Below, in pieces: positions 19,818 to 29,529 of a DNA stretch of 64,000 nt (the stretch's first letter is position 1; each line of letters starts with the position of its first letter). Source of the stretch: Nitrosospira multiformis (lineage in GTDB: Bacteria > Pseudomonadota > Gammaproteobacteria > Burkholderiales > Nitrosomonadaceae); the NCBI RefSeq assembly GCF_900111585.1, contig NZ_FOHI01000006.1, positions 140,123-204,122 on the forward strand. Direction: 5' to 3'. The translations under genes and the position numbers were made by a program. Under the pieces are notes generated by a model. It was not told where the DNA came from and made no database searches. It saw only the letters and a list, made by a program, of their open reading frames with translations.

Positions 19818-21370
19818 TCCTTCGATTTACGCCGGCTTTTGCGGCTGCCGGTCTCGCCGGTGTTACCGGATTGTTTGGTAGTCCGGCTGATCAGAAACTG
19901 GGTGAGCAGCGGTACCGGACGTCCAGTCGCGCCTTTTTCCTTACCGGATTTCCAGGCGGTGCCGGCTACGTCGAGGTGCGCCCAGCGATATTTTTTGGTG
20001 AACCGCGACAGGAAGCAGGCGGCGGTAATGGTTCCCGCAGCGCGGCCTCCGATATTGGCCATATCGGCGAAATTACTTTTAAGTTGCTCCTGATATTCGT
20101 CGAACAGCGGCAGACGCCAGGCGCGATCCACTGCACGCTCCGAAGCATCCAGCAGTTCCTGGGCCAGTTCGTCGTCATTGCCAAGCAGACCCGAGGCAAC
20201 GTGACCCAGCGCTATGACGCAAGCCCCGGTGAGCGTAGCAATATTGATGACCGATTCCGGCTCATAGCGCTCCGCGTAGGCCAGGGCGTCGCACAGGATC
20301 AGCCTGCCTTCGGCATCCGTATTGAGAATTTCTATGGTTTGCCCCGACATGCTGGTAACAACATCGCCCGGTTTGGTGGCATTGCCACCGGGCATGTTTT
20401 CGGTAGCCGGAATAATGCCAACCACATTGACTGGAAGACCCATTTTTGCTACTGCGTCAATGGTGCCCAGTACGCTGGCGGCCCCGCACATGTCGTACTT
20501 CATTTCATCCATTTCCGGCGCTGGCTTGAGGGAAATGCCGCCCGTATCGAAGGTGACGCCCTTTCCTACCAGCACAACAGGTTTTCCCTTCTTCGCCCCT
20601 CCCCAATATTCCAGGGCAATCAGCTTGGGAGGCTGGCGGCTGCCGCGCGCCACGGCCAGCAATGCGCCCATGCCAAGATCCTCCATATCCTTTTGCTCCA
20701 GCACCGTCACCTTGAGCTTGTAGGTCTTGGCCATACTCATGGCCTGCTCCGCAAGATAGGTCGGGGTGCAGATGTTAGGTGCAAGATTGCCCAGATCCTT
20801 GGCCAGACTCATGCCATCGGCCACGGCCAATCCTTGCTGCAGAGCCTCCTCACTGGCGGCCTGTTCCTCCTCGGTGAGCGACTTGATAATACCGAGGGTA
20901 ATTTTTTGCAGCTTCGGTTCGGCTTCCTCGACCTTGCTTTTCAACCGGTCGAAGCGGTACATGCTTTCCAGCCCGCCGATCGCGATTTGCAGGACTTTCC
21001 AGGAGAGATCGCGGTTTTTTACGGGCGCTTCCAGCAGAAACAGGATAGCATCGGCAGCGCCAGTGTCAGATAGCGCCTTGAACACTGCGCGTACTGCATC
21101 CCGGTATCCCTTGTCGCCGAGTTCCTGCTCCTTGCCAAGCCCTACCAGCAATACGCGCTCGCAGGCGCTATTGGGCACATTATGGAGCATCAGTGTCGAG
21201 CCCGCTTTGCCTTTCATATCTCCCCGACCCAGGATGCCGGTAATGTAGCCATTTGCAGATTTATCCAGGGCTTCGGCAGCAGGGGTCAATTTTTGTTGTT
21301 CGAAAATGCCTGCAACCACACAGGCACTACGCTGCTTTTCGGGTGTTCCGTTCTTTATATTAAATTTCAC
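19814..21370 (-). CDS. pepA: leucyl aminopeptidase (M17)
   Basis: Cytoplasmic two-metal aminopeptidase that removes N-terminal residues. In E. coli the same protein is also the DNA-binding accessory factor for XerCD recombination. 518 residues. The metal and catalytic motifs are GKGVTFDTGGISLKP, MKYDMCGAA and NTDAEGRLIL, with INIATLTGAC following. A basic tail (SRKSRRKSKE) is slightly unusual. It begins a minus-strand series with holC and the DUF2486-like gene. It is divergent from ogt-xerD. Confidence 0.96.
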   Translation of the reverse strand: MKFNIKNGTPEKQRSACVVAGIFEQQKLTPAAEALDKSANGYITGILGRGDMKGKAGSTLMLHNVPNSACERVLLVGLGKEQELGDKGYRDAVRAVFKALSDTGAADAILFLLEAPVKNRDLSWKVLQIAIGGLESMYRFDRLKSKVEEAEPKLQKITLGIIKSLTEEEQAASEEALQQGLAVADGMSLAKDLGNLAPNICTPTYLAEQAMSMAKTYKLKVTVLEQKDMEDLGMGALLAVARGSRQPPKLIALEYWGGAKKGKPVVLVGKGVTFDTGGISLKPAPEMDEMKYDMCGAASVLGTIDAVAKMGLPVNVVGIIPATENMPGGNATKPGDVVTSMSGQTIEILNTDAEGRLILCDALAYAERYEPESVINIATLTGACVIALGHVASGLLGNDDELAQELLDASERAVDRAWRLPLFDEYQEQLKSNFADMANIGGRAAGTITAACFLSRFTKKYRWAHLDVAGTAWKSGKEKGATGRPVPLLTQFLISRTTKQSGNTGETGSRKSRRKSKE

Positions 21371-21562
21371 AGCTTGCTCCTCGATTCAAGGCTTGCGGGC
21401 AGATTGTTCAAACCGGATAATGCTTCGATTATCGCCGGACTATTCGCATAAAGTCAAAGCAGATACGGGACCGTTTCCAAAAATCTCATAATGGAATTCC
21501 TGTTCACTCTGCAATGCGGCTGCACGGTGAGCGGCAGTGTCGGAGTGATAGGGGAGGAATGG

Positions 21563-22066
21563 ATGATCAGACAGAAGTCGATACGGCGGGTGAAGCCGCC
21601 AGAAGATTATCAGGCCAAGCTTGCCACACCGTTTGCCGTGCTGGGCCTTCGCACGGACGAAGACTGGCTGACCGATATAGAATACCTGCCGCCGGATACG
21701 CCCACTCTCGTTCCGCAAAATCCTCTCGCCAGGGAAGTATGTGATCAGTTACAGGCTTACCTTGCCGATCCTGGTTTCGCGTTCGACCTGTCACTGCACA
21801 TCGGCGGGACGATTCATCAGCGCCGTGTCTGGCAAGCCATCCAGGATATTCCGGCCGGTGCAACGCGCAGTTATGCCGCTATCGCGATGGAGTTGCATTC
21901 CGCCCCGCGCGCAGTGGGACAGGCATGCGGAGCCAACCGGCTGCCCATCGTTATTCCCTGTCATCGTGTTATCGCCAAAAGCGGGAGTCTGGGAGGTTTC
22001 ATGAACGCCAGCGATGGATTGCCGCTCACCATTAAGCGCTGGCTATTGCAGCATGAGGGTATCTGA
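21563..22066 (+). CDS. ogt: methylated-DNA-protein cysteine methyltransferase
   Basis: Suicide repair protein that moves the alkyl group from O6-methylguanine to its own cysteine. 167 residues. The active site is IPCHRV with Cys133; VWQAIQDIPAGATRSYAAIA and GQACGANRLPI form the helix-turn-helix and the Arg finger region. The ATG at 21563 has GGAGG five bases upstream; the longer start at 21491 has none. Its last 14 bases overlap the start of xerD, so the two are likely co-translated. Confidence 0.92.
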   Translation: MIRQKSIRRVKPPEDYQAKLATPFAVLGLRTDEDWLTDIEYLPPDTPTLVPQNPLAREVCDQLQAYLADPGFAFDLSLHIGGTIHQRRVWQAIQDIPAGATRSYAAIAMELHSAPRAVGQACGANRLPIVIPCHRVIAKSGSLGGFMNASDGLPLTIKRWLLQHEGI

Positions 22067-22964
22067 GCAGAACGCGGAACTGCTCGATGAATTTTGCGAT
22101 GCGCTGTGGCTGGAAGATGGGCTCTCGCGCAATACAATGGAGAGCTATCGCAGCGATCTGGAGCAGTTCGGTGACTGGTTCGTCCGACAGAAACCGGGCG
22201 ACAGCAGTTTCCTGATAGTCACGCATTCCGATCTGCTTGGATTCATGGCGGGCAGGTTTTCCGCTGGAATGAAGGCCAGCACCACCAGTCGCGCACTCTC
22301 GAGCCTAAAGCGGTTTTACCGCTTTCTGTTGCGCCAGGGAAAGATCAATGCAGATCCCACCCTCAATATCGATACACCCAGGCTTCCTCGCAACCTGCCG
22401 GTGAGTTTGACCGAGGCCGACGTGGAAGCCCTGCTTGGCGCACCCGACGTGAGCCTTCCGTTGGGATTACGGGATCGCGCCATGCTCGAGGTGCTCTATG
22501 CAAGCGGCCTTCGGGTTTCAGAGCTGGTGAGCCTGGAAAGCGGACAGATCAGCCTGGACATGGGTGTGGTGCGCATCATGGGGAAGGGGGGAAAAGAGCG
22601 CCTGACGCCGCTGGGAGAAGAGGCGCTGGAATGGGTGATCCGCTACATCAAGGAAATCCGTTCTGGCCTGCTGGATGGAAAATCGAGTAATGCGCTGTTC
22701 GTCACTTACCGCGGTGCAGGCATGACTCGTCAGGCTTTCTGGTATCTGATCAAACGCTATGCGCGGCAGGCCGGTATCACGAAGCCGTTGTCGCCACATG
22801 GATTGCGTCATGCCTTTGCGACTCATCTGCTCAATCATGGTGCCGATTTGCGTGTGGTGCAATTGCTGCTCGGTCATGCGGATATTTCAACCACGCAAAT
22901 ATACACTCATGTCGCACGCGAAAGATTGAAAAAGATCCACGAAATGCATCATCCGAGAGGGTGA
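22053..22964 (+). CDS. xerD: site-specific tyrosine recombinase XerD
   Basis: Resolves chromosome dimers at dif together with XerC, under FtsK control. 303 residues with an N-terminal SAM-like core-binding domain and the C-terminal catalytic domain. The complete catalytic set is present: Arg154 (ASGLRVSEL), Lys178 (GKGGKER), His249 and Arg252 (PHGLRHAF), His275 (LLGHADIS) and Tyr284 (TQIYTHV). The C-terminal extension after the tyrosine is XerD-like. The start overlaps ogt by 14 bases. It diverges from pepA, whose E. coli homologue is an accessory protein in Xer recombination at plasmid sites. Confidence 0.95.
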   Translation: MRVSEQNAELLDEFCDALWLEDGLSRNTMESYRSDLEQFGDWFVRQKPGDSSFLIVTHSDLLGFMAGRFSAGMKASTTSRALSSLKRFYRFLLRQGKINADPTLNIDTPRLPRNLPVSLTEADVEALLGAPDVSLPLGLRDRAMLEVLYASGLRVSELVSLESGQISLDMGVVRIMGKGGKERLTPLGEEALEWVIRYIKEIRSGLLDGKSSNALFVTYRGAGMTRQAFWYLIKRYARQAGITKPLSPHGLRHAFATHLLNHGADLRVVQLLLGHADISTTQIYTHVARERLKKIHEMHHPRG

Positions 22965-23103
22965 GGCAAAATTTTACGGGCCGGAACCCCGATCGAAGAA
23001 AATTACTTTCCCCCTCCATAAGAAACAAATCCTATCGACATAGGCTCAGCTAGGCCAGATTGCCGGCAAACGGGTAATGCTCAAGATTGAACTGCCTCTG
23101 CCG

Positions 23104-23131
23104 TTGAATCTGCTTGTAACTCTGCTAAAGT
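23104..23131 (+). promoter_or_regulatory. promoter candidate for the OmpA-type lipoprotein
   Basis: TTGAAT and TAAAGT with a 16-base spacer, in the 233-bp gap after xerD. The start codon is 67 bases downstream. Confidence 0.3.
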
Positions 23132-23197
23132 CTAAGGAACCACTGAAGAGGCTATCAGGAATTCTCAAGCAATAATTCCCCCAAAATAGGAGAAGTC

Positions 23198-23875
23198 ATG
23201 CGGAAGCAATTATCGGTTATTTCAATAACGACGGTTTTGGCATTGAGTGGCTGTGCCAGTTCACCCGAAACCCAGAGTACCAGAACGAGAGACACTGCCA
23301 TAGGCGCCGGCATTGGCGCAGGCACGGGCGCATTGATTGGAGCAATTGCGGGTAAGGGGAAAGGCGCGGCAATCGGTGCAGCGGCTGGGGCTGGGCTCGG
23401 CGCCATCGCCGGAAACGTGTGGTCCCGGAGAATGGAAGAGCAGAAACGCGAAATGGAGCAGGCGACAGCGGGAACAGGGGTGGAAGTTGTGAAAACCTCT
23501 GATAATCGCCTGCGGCTGGATATCCCCAGCGATATTTCATTTGATACTGGCCGCGCCGCCATCAGGCCGAACTTCAGGCCTGTCCTGGATAGCTTTGCCA
23601 CCAGCCTGAACAATAATCCCGTTACAGAGGTGACTGTTATCGGCCATACGGACAGCTCGGGCAGCGATGCAGTCAACAACCCCTTGTCCTTGAACCGGGC
23701 AGCCAGCACGCGGGACTATCTGGTGAGCCGCGGGGTTTCTCCAAACCGGGTAAGGATCGAAGGCCGGGGCTCGCGGGAGCCTATTGTCGCCAATGACACG
23801 CCTCAGAACAGGGCAAGGAATCGCCGGGTTGAAATTTATGTTGCTGAACCGAAAGAGGCTTCCCAGCAATACTAG
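23198..23875 (+). CDS. OmpA-family glycine-zipper lipoprotein (YiaD-like)
   Basis: 225-residue outer-membrane lipoprotein. The signal ends in the lipobox LSGC (Cys19). A glycine-zipper region follows (IGAGIGAGTGALIGAIAG and a second half), then an OmpA C-terminal peptidoglycan-binding domain. That domain has the GHTDSSGS loop, the LSLNRA helix and NRARNRRVEI, which hold the Asp and Arg that contact diaminopimelate. It probably ties the outer membrane to the wall. AGGAG lies before the ATG. It stands alone after xerD. Confidence 0.92.
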   Translation: MRKQLSVISITTVLALSGCASSPETQSTRTRDTAIGAGIGAGTGALIGAIAGKGKGAAIGAAAGAGLGAIAGNVWSRRMEEQKREMEQATAGTGVEVVKTSDNRLRLDIPSDISFDTGRAAIRPNFRPVLDSFATSLNNNPVTEVTVIGHTDSSGSDAVNNPLSLNRAASTRDYLVSRGVSPNRVRIEGRGSREPIVANDTPQNRARNRRVEIYVAEPKEASQQY

Positions 23876-24041
23876 GGAAAGCGATGAACATCTTACAGGT
23901 ACGCGTCCTCTCGAGGAGGATGTGTACCGTCTGGGGAGCTTTTATATGTGTGGAACCGGTGTTTCCCCCGCATGGGATAGAACGGTTGTAGCAAGTATGT
24001 AATTGCCATCTTCCCATCTGGCGGCAGCGCCGCCATGCTCG

Positions 24042-24518
24042 TCATGCATCAGTATCCGGTTCTCTGACCGGAATTCGCCAGACGAAGGTTATCAGGATGA
24101 CCCCCAGCAGAACGAGCATCCCCTGATGCCAGACAGAGGGCATCACCAGGATCGAGCTCCCCAGCGACAGCACCAGCAACAGATATACCCAACGCTTGAC
24201 TTTGCGTGGGATGCTGCGATGTTCCATCCATTCGCGAATAATGGGACCAGTGATGCGATTGGTCAGGAGTTTGTCGTGGAAGTGCTTGGAACTGCGGGCA
24301 AAACAGGCGGCTGCCAGCAGCACAAATGGGGTTGTCGGGAGTACTGGCAGCACAATCCCCACCACGCCGAGTATCAGGGCGACGAATCCTGCCACGAGAT
24401 AGAGGGAGCGCACAAAACGCGAGTCATGCAGGCGTGCAGGTGATCCTCCCGGCTCCCGGGAACATGTCTCTTTGCTGGTAAATATCTCTTCGACCTTTTC
24501 ATTTAAGCGATCCTGCAT
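24042..24518 (-). CDS. DUF454 (YbaN-like) membrane protein
   Basis: 158-residue inner-membrane protein. The signature GVVGIVLPVLPTTPFVLLAAACFARSS of DUF454/YbaN is clear, with SIPRKVKRW and two further hydrophobic segments at the C-terminus; about four membrane helices in all. The function is unknown in all members. The ATG at 24518 follows GGAGAG and is preferred over 24566. Confidence 0.87.
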   Translation of the reverse strand: MQDRLNEKVEEIFTSKETCSREPGGSPARLHDSRFVRSLYLVAGFVALILGVVGIVLPVLPTTPFVLLAAACFARSSKHFHDKLLTNRITGPIIREWMEHRSIPRKVKRWVYLLLVLSLGSSILVMPSVWHQGMLVLLGVILITFVWRIPVREPDTDA

Positions 24519-24687
24519 GAACTCTCCTTCATACGCTTCACGCTCCACTAATGAGTACATGGGCAATGACCAAGGAATCCCTGAACGAAAACGAAAGCCT
24601 TCATGACGCTACAGTCGCCCTATGGGTTGGCGGTATAATAAGAGGCAGTAAGTATGAAAGGTTTTCATTTCAATTTTCGAGGTTCTC

Positions 24688-25170
24688 ATGTCCAGGGTAA
24701 ATACACTGATCAGTTTGGGAATATTCATGCTGGGCGCTTTGCTGTTGCCCCAGCCCGCCATTTCGGAAATGGGACAGACCCTTTCTGCCGTGACCCAGCC
24801 CATCAAGCAGGATACCAAAATAGGAAGCGGTGAAGAAGCGGCGGTCGGCAAGATGGTTGAATTGCACTATACCGGCTGGCTTTACGATGCGAGCGCTCCT
24901 GACAAAAAGGGTGAGAAGTTCGACAGCTCGCGTGACCGTGGTACGCCCTTCTCGTTCCTTGTTGGCGCGGGACGGGTCATCAAAGGTTGGGACCGAGGTG
25001 TGATCGGGATGAAGGTGGGAGGCCAGCGCACGTTGATCATTCCGCCCCAACTGGCGTACGGGTCGGAAGGGCGGGGAGCTGTCCCGCCAAACGTGGGAGC
25101 TATCCCGCCAAACGCTACCCTGATTTTCGAGGTAGAGCTTTTGGGAGTGCGTCAGGGTTCGACACACTGA
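24688..25170 (+). CDS. FKBP-type peptidyl-prolyl isomerase, exported
   Basis: 160-residue isomerase with an N-terminal signal peptide (LISLGIFMLGALLLPQPAIS), so it folds proteins in the periplasm. FKBP marks are VELHYTGWLYD, KFDSSRDRGTPFSF, VIKGWDRGVIGMKVGGQR, LAYGSEGRG and NATLIFEVELL. Oddly the usual single 'GAIPPNA' loop is present twice (GAVPPNV then GAIPPNA) through a 21-bp tandem duplication, which lengthens the loop over the active site by seven residues. GAGG lies before the ATG. Confidence 0.93.
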   Translation: MSRVNTLISLGIFMLGALLLPQPAISEMGQTLSAVTQPIKQDTKIGSGEEAAVGKMVELHYTGWLYDASAPDKKGEKFDSSRDRGTPFSFLVGAGRVIKGWDRGVIGMKVGGQRTLIIPPQLAYGSEGRGAVPPNVGAIPPNATLIFEVELLGVRQGSTH

Positions 25171-25299
25171 TATCACCGATTTTCGCGCGCCGTGGCTGCC
25201 CGCCGCGGGAACGCGGAATTTTACCCGATCCAGATCAACTCATTGTTTTCCCCTCGCGCGGATAATACCTGCGCCAGATTAAAAACCCTGAAATCCACG

Positions 25300-25328
25300 T
25301 TGACTTATCCGCGTGAAACATTCACAAT
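25300..25328 (+). promoter_or_regulatory. promoter of the tRNA-tuf transcript
   Basis: TTGACT and CACAAT with a 17-base spacer. The predicted start is about eight bases before tRNA-Tyr, as expected for a stable-RNA promoter. Confidence 0.55.
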
Positions 25329-25342
25329 TAACGGTTTCGTTT

Positions 25343-25427
<85 letters not shown>

Positions 25428-25599
25428 GATCAGCAGCTGATAATGCGGGCGTTGTAGATTTCTGCGTCTTGAACGCTTTGCGTGGTGAGGTTGGTTTTGG
25501 TTCTGGTGAATGGGAGCGCAGGTTGTGCGGTTCGATGATTTTTTCTCCGAAGAGCTGTTGAATGCTTCGCTGGATTTTCTGGTCCTGATCGTGCTCGAT

Positions 25600-25673
25600 G
25601 CGGGTGTAGCTCAATGGTAGAGCAGAAGCCTTCCAAGCTTACGACGAGGGTTCGATTCCCTTCACCCGCTCCA
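25600..25673 (+). tRNA. tRNA-Gly (TCC)
   Basis: 74 bases; acceptor stem GCGGGTG with CACCCGC, anticodon loop CTTCCAA, TTCGATT in the T loop, encoded CCA. Confidence 0.97.
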
Positions 25674-25761
25674 GACTCGGAGCGGAGAGATGAGTGTTAA
25701 TTAAAAACATTAGAAAATTGGCAAAATTGTTGCGGAGTATTGTTTAGGCAAGGACGTGCTT

Positions 25762-25836
25762 GCCCATGTAGCTCAGTGGCAGAGCACTCCCTTGGTAAGG
25801 GAGAGGTCGCCAGTTCAATCCTGGCCATGGGCTCCA
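25762..25836 (+). tRNA. tRNA-Thr (GGT)
   Basis: 75 bases; acceptor stem GCCCATG with CATGGGC, anticodon loop TTGGTAA on the stem CTCCC/GGGAG, encoded CCA. It ends 46 bases before tuf, so it is probably processed from the same transcript. Confidence 0.97.
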
Positions 25837-25882
25837 TAGGCGTCAATTACAGAACTCAAAAAAATGCTTTAAAAGGGACATC

Positions 25883-27073
25883 ATGGCAAAGAGCAAATTT
25901 GAGCGGACGAAGCCGCACATCAACGTAGGGACGATAGGGCACGTGGACCATGGGAAGACCACGTTGACGGCGGCGATCACGATGGTATTGGCGAAGAAGT
26001 TTGGTGGGGAAGCGAAGAGTTATGCGCAGATAGACTCGGCGCCTGAAGAGAAGGCGCGGGGGATCACGATCAACACCTCGCACGTGGAGTATGAGACGGA
26101 GAAGCGGCATTACGCGCACGTTGACTGTCCTGGTCACGCGGACTATGTAAAGAACATGATCACGGGTGCGGCGCAGATGGATGGTGCGATTCTGGTGGTA
26201 TCGGCGGCGGATGGACCGATGCCGCAGACGCGGGAGCACATTCTTCTGGCGCGGCAGGTAGGAGTTCCCTACATTATCGTCTACATGAACAAGGCGGACA
26301 TGGTGGACGATGCGGAGCTTCTGGAGTTGGTGGAAATGGAAGTGCGGGAACTGCTGTCCAAATACAACTTTCCGGGAGATGATACCCCGATAGTGATCGG
26401 TTCTGCATTGAAGGCGCTGGAAGGCGACCAGAGCGACATAGGCGAACCTTCGATCTACAAGCTTGCGGCAGCGCTGGACAGCTACATACCGGAGCCGCAA
26501 CGGGCGGTGGATGGCGCTTTTCTGATGCCGGTTGAAGACGTTTTTTCCATATCTGGTCGTGGCACGGTGGTGACGGGGCGTGTTGAGCGTGGCGTCATCA
26601 AGGTAGGGGAAGACATCGAGATCGTGGGATTGAGGCCTACCACCAAGACGGTGTGCACGGGCGTTGAGATGTTTCGCAAGCTTCTGGACCAGGGGCAGGC
26701 TGGAGACAACGTAGGCGTATTGCTGCGGGGCACCAAGCGCGAGGAAGTGGAGCGCGGGCAGGTGCTGGCCAAGCCTGGGAGCATTACCCCGCACACCAAG
26801 TTCACAGCCGAGATTTATGTTCTGAGCAAGGAAGAAGGTGGGCGTCACACCCCCTTTTTTCAGGGATATCGTCCGCAGTTTTACTTCCGCACGACGGATG
26901 TGACGGGAGCAATCGAGTTGCCTGCGGGCACGGAGATGGTGATGCCCGGGGACAATGTGTCGGTGACGGTAAACCTGATTGCGCCGATTGCGATGGAAGA
27001 AGGTCTGCGTTTTGCGATTCGTGAAGGCGGCAGGACCGTTGGCGCAGGCGTCGTGGCAAAAATTATCGAATAG
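25883..27073 (+). CDS. tuf: elongation factor Tu, copy 1
   Basis: Brings aminoacyl-tRNA to the ribosome as a GTP complex. 396 residues. G1 is GHVDHGKT, the switch regions include [14 protein letters not shown]3 is DCPGH, and G4 is NKAD; domains 2 and 3 are complete. This is the tRNA-linked copy (tRNA-Thr upstream, tRNA-Trp and secE downstream). The protein is identical to the copy at 44615-45805, and the DNA shows only one difference by eye (26608, G here and T there). Strong codon bias, as expected for a very abundant protein. Confidence 0.99.
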   Translation: MAKSKFERTKPHINVGTIGHVDHGKTTLTAAITMVLAKKFGGEAKSYAQIDSAPEEKARGITINTSHVEYETEKRHYAHVDCPGHADYVKNMITGAAQMDGAILVVSAADGPMPQTREHILLARQVGVPYIIVYMNKADMVDDAELLELVEMEVRELLSKYNFPGDDTPIVIGSALKALEGDQSDIGEPSIYKLAAALDSYIPEPQRAVDGAFLMPVEDVFSISGRGTVVTGRVERGVIKVGEDIEIVGLRPTTKTVCTGVEMFRKLLDQGQAGDNVGVLLRGTKREEVERGQVLAKPGSITPHTKFTAEIYVLSKEEGGRHTPFFQGYRPQFYFRTTDVTGAIELPAGTEMVMPGDNVSVTVNLIAPIAMEEGLRFAIREGGRTVGAGVVAKIIE

Positions 27074-27167
27074 AGCGTCTTGCCCGAGGTCGACTCCAGC
27101 GTTGAAGAGCCTTACATTCGTATGTGTTCAGGTGAGTTCTTCATTTTTTTACCTTTGTTCAAAGTAC

Positions 27168-27243
27168 AGGCCAGTAGCTCAATTGGCAGAGCGTCGGTCT
27201 CCAAAACCGAAGGTTGGGGGTTCGATGCCCTCCTGGCCTGCCA
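27168..27243 (+). tRNA. tRNA-Trp (CCA)
   Basis: 76 bases; acceptor stem AGGCCAG with CTGGCCT, anticodon loop CTCCAAA on TCGGT/ACCGA, encoded CCA. The place between tuf and secE is conserved in proteobacteria. Confidence 0.97.
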
Positions 27244-27408
27244 TCAGGAAATGTCATTTCAAAATCGTCAATAACTGCATGTTTCCAGGGGAAGCAGGGC
27301 CTCGTAATACGTTGTTATTTCGGGTCGTGCAGTGAGGTTGCGCATGAATCTTGCTCGCGCCCCGCTTCGTCTGCTGGCAGGCATTAAAAGGCAGAGTGGG
27401 ATAGGTTA

Positions 27409-27753
27409 GTGGATAAGATCAAGTTGGGATTCGCGCTTCTGCTGCTGATTGCGGGTATTGCCGGATTCTATTACCTGCGCGAGAGCGCAATGGTAATTCG
27501 CGTCATTTCAGTTCTCGGGGGCCTCGTTCTTGCGACCGTGGTGGTGTCGTTCACCACTCAGGGCAAGCAGTTTTACGCGTTCAGCAGGGAGTCGTGGGAA
27601 GAGACCAAGAAGGTGGTATGGCCAAACCGGAAGGAAACGGTGCAGACGACGGGTATCGTTTTTGCCTTCGTTCTGGTAATGGCCATGTTCCTGTGGATGA
27701 TAGACGCGGGCCTGCTGCTGGCGGTGAAATATCTCATGGGACAGGAAGGGTAA
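27409..27753 (+). CDS. secE: preprotein translocase subunit SecE
   Basis: 114-residue inner-membrane clamp of the SecYEG channel. Two N-terminal hydrophobic segments precede the conserved amphipathic helix and hinge ([18 protein letters not shown]), and the essential C-terminal helix follows, so it is the three-helix form. The start is GTG. Its TAA overlaps the nusG ATG by one base. Confidence 0.95.
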   Translation: MDKIKLGFALLLLIAGIAGFYYLRESAMVIRVISVLGGLVLATVVVSFTTQGKQFYAFSRESWEETKKVVWPNRKETVQTTGIVFAFVLVMAMFLWMIDAGLLLAVKYLMGQEG

Positions 27754-28286
27754 TGGAAAAGAAGTGGTATGTGGTTCATGCCTACTCCGGTTTCGAGAAG
27801 AGCGTGCAGCGTACGCTGAAGGAGCGGATCAGTCGCGCTGGAATGCTGGACAAGTTCGGGCAGATACTCGTTCCTGTGGAAGAAGTCATCGAGATGAAAG
27901 CAGGACAGAAAAATCTCAGCGAACGGAAATTTTTCCCGGGCTACGTACTGGTCGAGATGGAGATGACCGACGAAACATGGCACCTGGTCAAAAACACGCC
28001 GAAGGTGACGGGCTTCATTGGCGGTACGGCCATGAATCCTACGCCTATCAGCGAGAAGGAAGTGCAGAACATTCTCCATCAGATTCAGGAAGGGGTGGAA
28101 AAACCCAAGCCCAAGATTCTTTTCGAAACGGGCGAGGCGGTGCGTGTCAAGGAAGGACCATTTACGGATTTTCACGGCAACGTGGAAGATGTCAATTACG
28201 ACAAAAGCAAGCTCCGGGTTTCAGTGTCCATTTTTGGACGTCCCACACCTGTAGAGTTGGATTTCAGTCAGGTCGAGAAAGCCTAG
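27753..28286 (+). CDS. nusG: transcription termination/antitermination factor NusG
   Basis: 177 residues. The N-terminal domain ([28 protein letters not shown]) binds RNA polymerase; the KOW domain ([21 protein letters not shown]) contacts Rho or S10. The length is that of ordinary NusG, not RfaH. Overlapping start with secE (TAATG) indicates coupling. Confidence 0.97.
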   Translation: MEKKWYVVHAYSGFEKSVQRTLKERISRAGMLDKFGQILVPVEEVIEMKAGQKNLSERKFFPGYVLVEMEMTDETWHLVKNTPKVTGFIGGTAMNPTPISEKEVQNILHQIQEGVEKPKPKILFETGEAVRVKEGPFTDFHGNVEDVNYDKSKLRVSVSIFGRPTPVELDFSQVEKA

Positions 28287-28403
28287 TATAGTAAGGGTTA
28301 AGGGTTTCCGGAAGTGCCGGAAGGCCTCGGTCACATATTGCATATCGCATATTGTTAAGCGGGGAGGGCCTCAAGGGCTCGTTTGAACCCGATAGGAGAG
28401 CAA
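28287..28403 (+). promoter_or_regulatory. rplK leader region
   Basis: 117 bp between nusG and rplK. It holds a 6-bp hairpin (TTCCGG/CCGGAA, about 28307-28322). In other bacteria L1 represses this operon by binding the leader, but I cannot show the L1 site here. Confidence 0.3.
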
Positions 28404-28835
28404 ATGGCAAAGAAAATAGTCGGCTATATCAAATTGCAGGTGCCGGCGGGGAAGGCAAACCCCAGTCCGCCAATAGGCCCTGCCCTGGGGCAGCGGGGAC
28501 TCAACATCATGGAGTTCTGCAAGGCATTCAATGCGGCAACGCAGAAAATGGAAGTCGGATTGCCGGTTCCGGTCGTCATAACCGCTTATGCCGACAAGAG
28601 CTTCACCTTTACCATGAAGACCACGCCCGCTACCGTCCTGATAAAGAAGGCAGCGGGAGTGGGCAAGGGAAGCGCGAAACCCCATACAGATAAGATAGGA
28701 CGGTTGACACGGAAGCAAATGGAAGAAATCGCCCAGATAAAAATGCCGGATCTGACTGCCGCAGACATGGACGCGGCAGTCCGTACCATTGCGGGTAGTG
28801 CTCGCAGCATGGGCATAGAAGTGGAGGGCGCATAA
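28404..28835 (+). CDS. rplK: 50S ribosomal protein L11
   Basis: 143 residues. Forms the GTPase-centre stalk base. [28 protein letters not shown] at the N-terminus (proline-rich switch) and the RNA-binding C-terminus with [12 protein letters not shown] are standard. The start chosen (28404) has AGGAG upstream; seven earlier codons are not conserved. Confidence 0.98.
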   Translation: MAKKIVGYIKLQVPAGKANPSPPIGPALGQRGLNIMEFCKAFNAATQKMEVGLPVPVVITAYADKSFTFTMKTTPATVLIKKAAGVGKGSAKPHTDKIGRLTRKQMEEIAQIKMPDLTAADMDAAVRTIAGSARSMGIEVEGA

Positions 28836-28836
28836 C

Positions 28837-29529
28837 ATGGCGCGCCTATCCAAACGCCTCAAGGCGATCTCGGAAAAAGTGGATCGCACGAAATATTACC
28901 CGTTGCAGGATGCGCTCAATCTCGTCAGGGAAACAGCGATCGCGAAATTCGACGAGTCCATCGATGTGGCCGTCAATCTTGGGATAGACGCAAAAAAATC
29001 TGACCAGGCAGTGCGTGGGTCTGTGGTGTTACCTGCGGGTACGGGAAAGACCGTGCGGGTGGCCGTATTTGCGCAGGGCGACAAGGCCCGGGAAGCGGCG
29101 GCAGCGGGGGCTGATATTGTCGGCTTTGAAGATCTCGCCGAGCAGATCAAGGGGGGCAATATCGAATTCGATGTGGCTATCGCCAGTCCCGATGCAATGC
29201 GTGTTGTAGGACAACTGGGGCAGATACTCGGTCCGCGTGGCTTGATGCCTAATCCCAAGGTGGGAACGGTAACGCCGGACGTGGCCGGTGCGGTAAAAAA
29301 CGCGAAAGCCGGTCAAGTTCAGTATCGCGCCGACAAAGGAGGTATCGTCCAGTGCACCATCGGACGCGCCTCGTTCACGGTGGATGCCCTGACTCAGAAC
29401 ATAATGGCGCTGATCGACGCGCTCAATAAATCCAAGCCTGCCGCATCCAAGGGCATTTACCTAAGGAAGATATCAGTCTCGAGCACAATGGGAATAGGTG
29501 TTCGCGTGGATCAGACAAGCATGCGATAG
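28837..29529 (+). CDS. rplA: 50S ribosomal protein L1
   Basis: 230 residues, full length. L1 stalk protein that helps deacylated tRNA leave, and in many bacteria the repressor of the L11-L1 operon. The motif [14 protein letters not shown] and the closing [15 protein letters not shown] are present. It starts one base after the rplK stop. Confidence 0.98.
   Translation: MARLSKRLKAISEKVDRTKYYPLQDALNLVRETAIAKFDESIDVAVNLGIDAKKSDQAVRGSVVLPAGTGKTVRVAVFAQGDKAREAAAAGADIVGFEDLAEQIKGGNIEFDVAIASPDAMRVVGQLGQILGPRGLMPNPKVGTVTPDVAGAVKNAKAGQVQYRADKGGIVQCTIGRASFTVDALTQNIMALIDALNKSKPAASKGIYLRKISVSSTMGIGVRVDQTSMR

Noticed and set aside
19751..21073. 440-codon plus-strand ORF opposite pepA
   Set aside because: Shadow frame; no domain, low-complexity His/Gln-rich composition, and pepA is complete on the other strand.
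23900..23930. Hairpin TCCTC/GAGGA after the OmpA-type lipoprotein
   Set aside because: Stem of five bases and no T-run, so it cannot be called a terminator.
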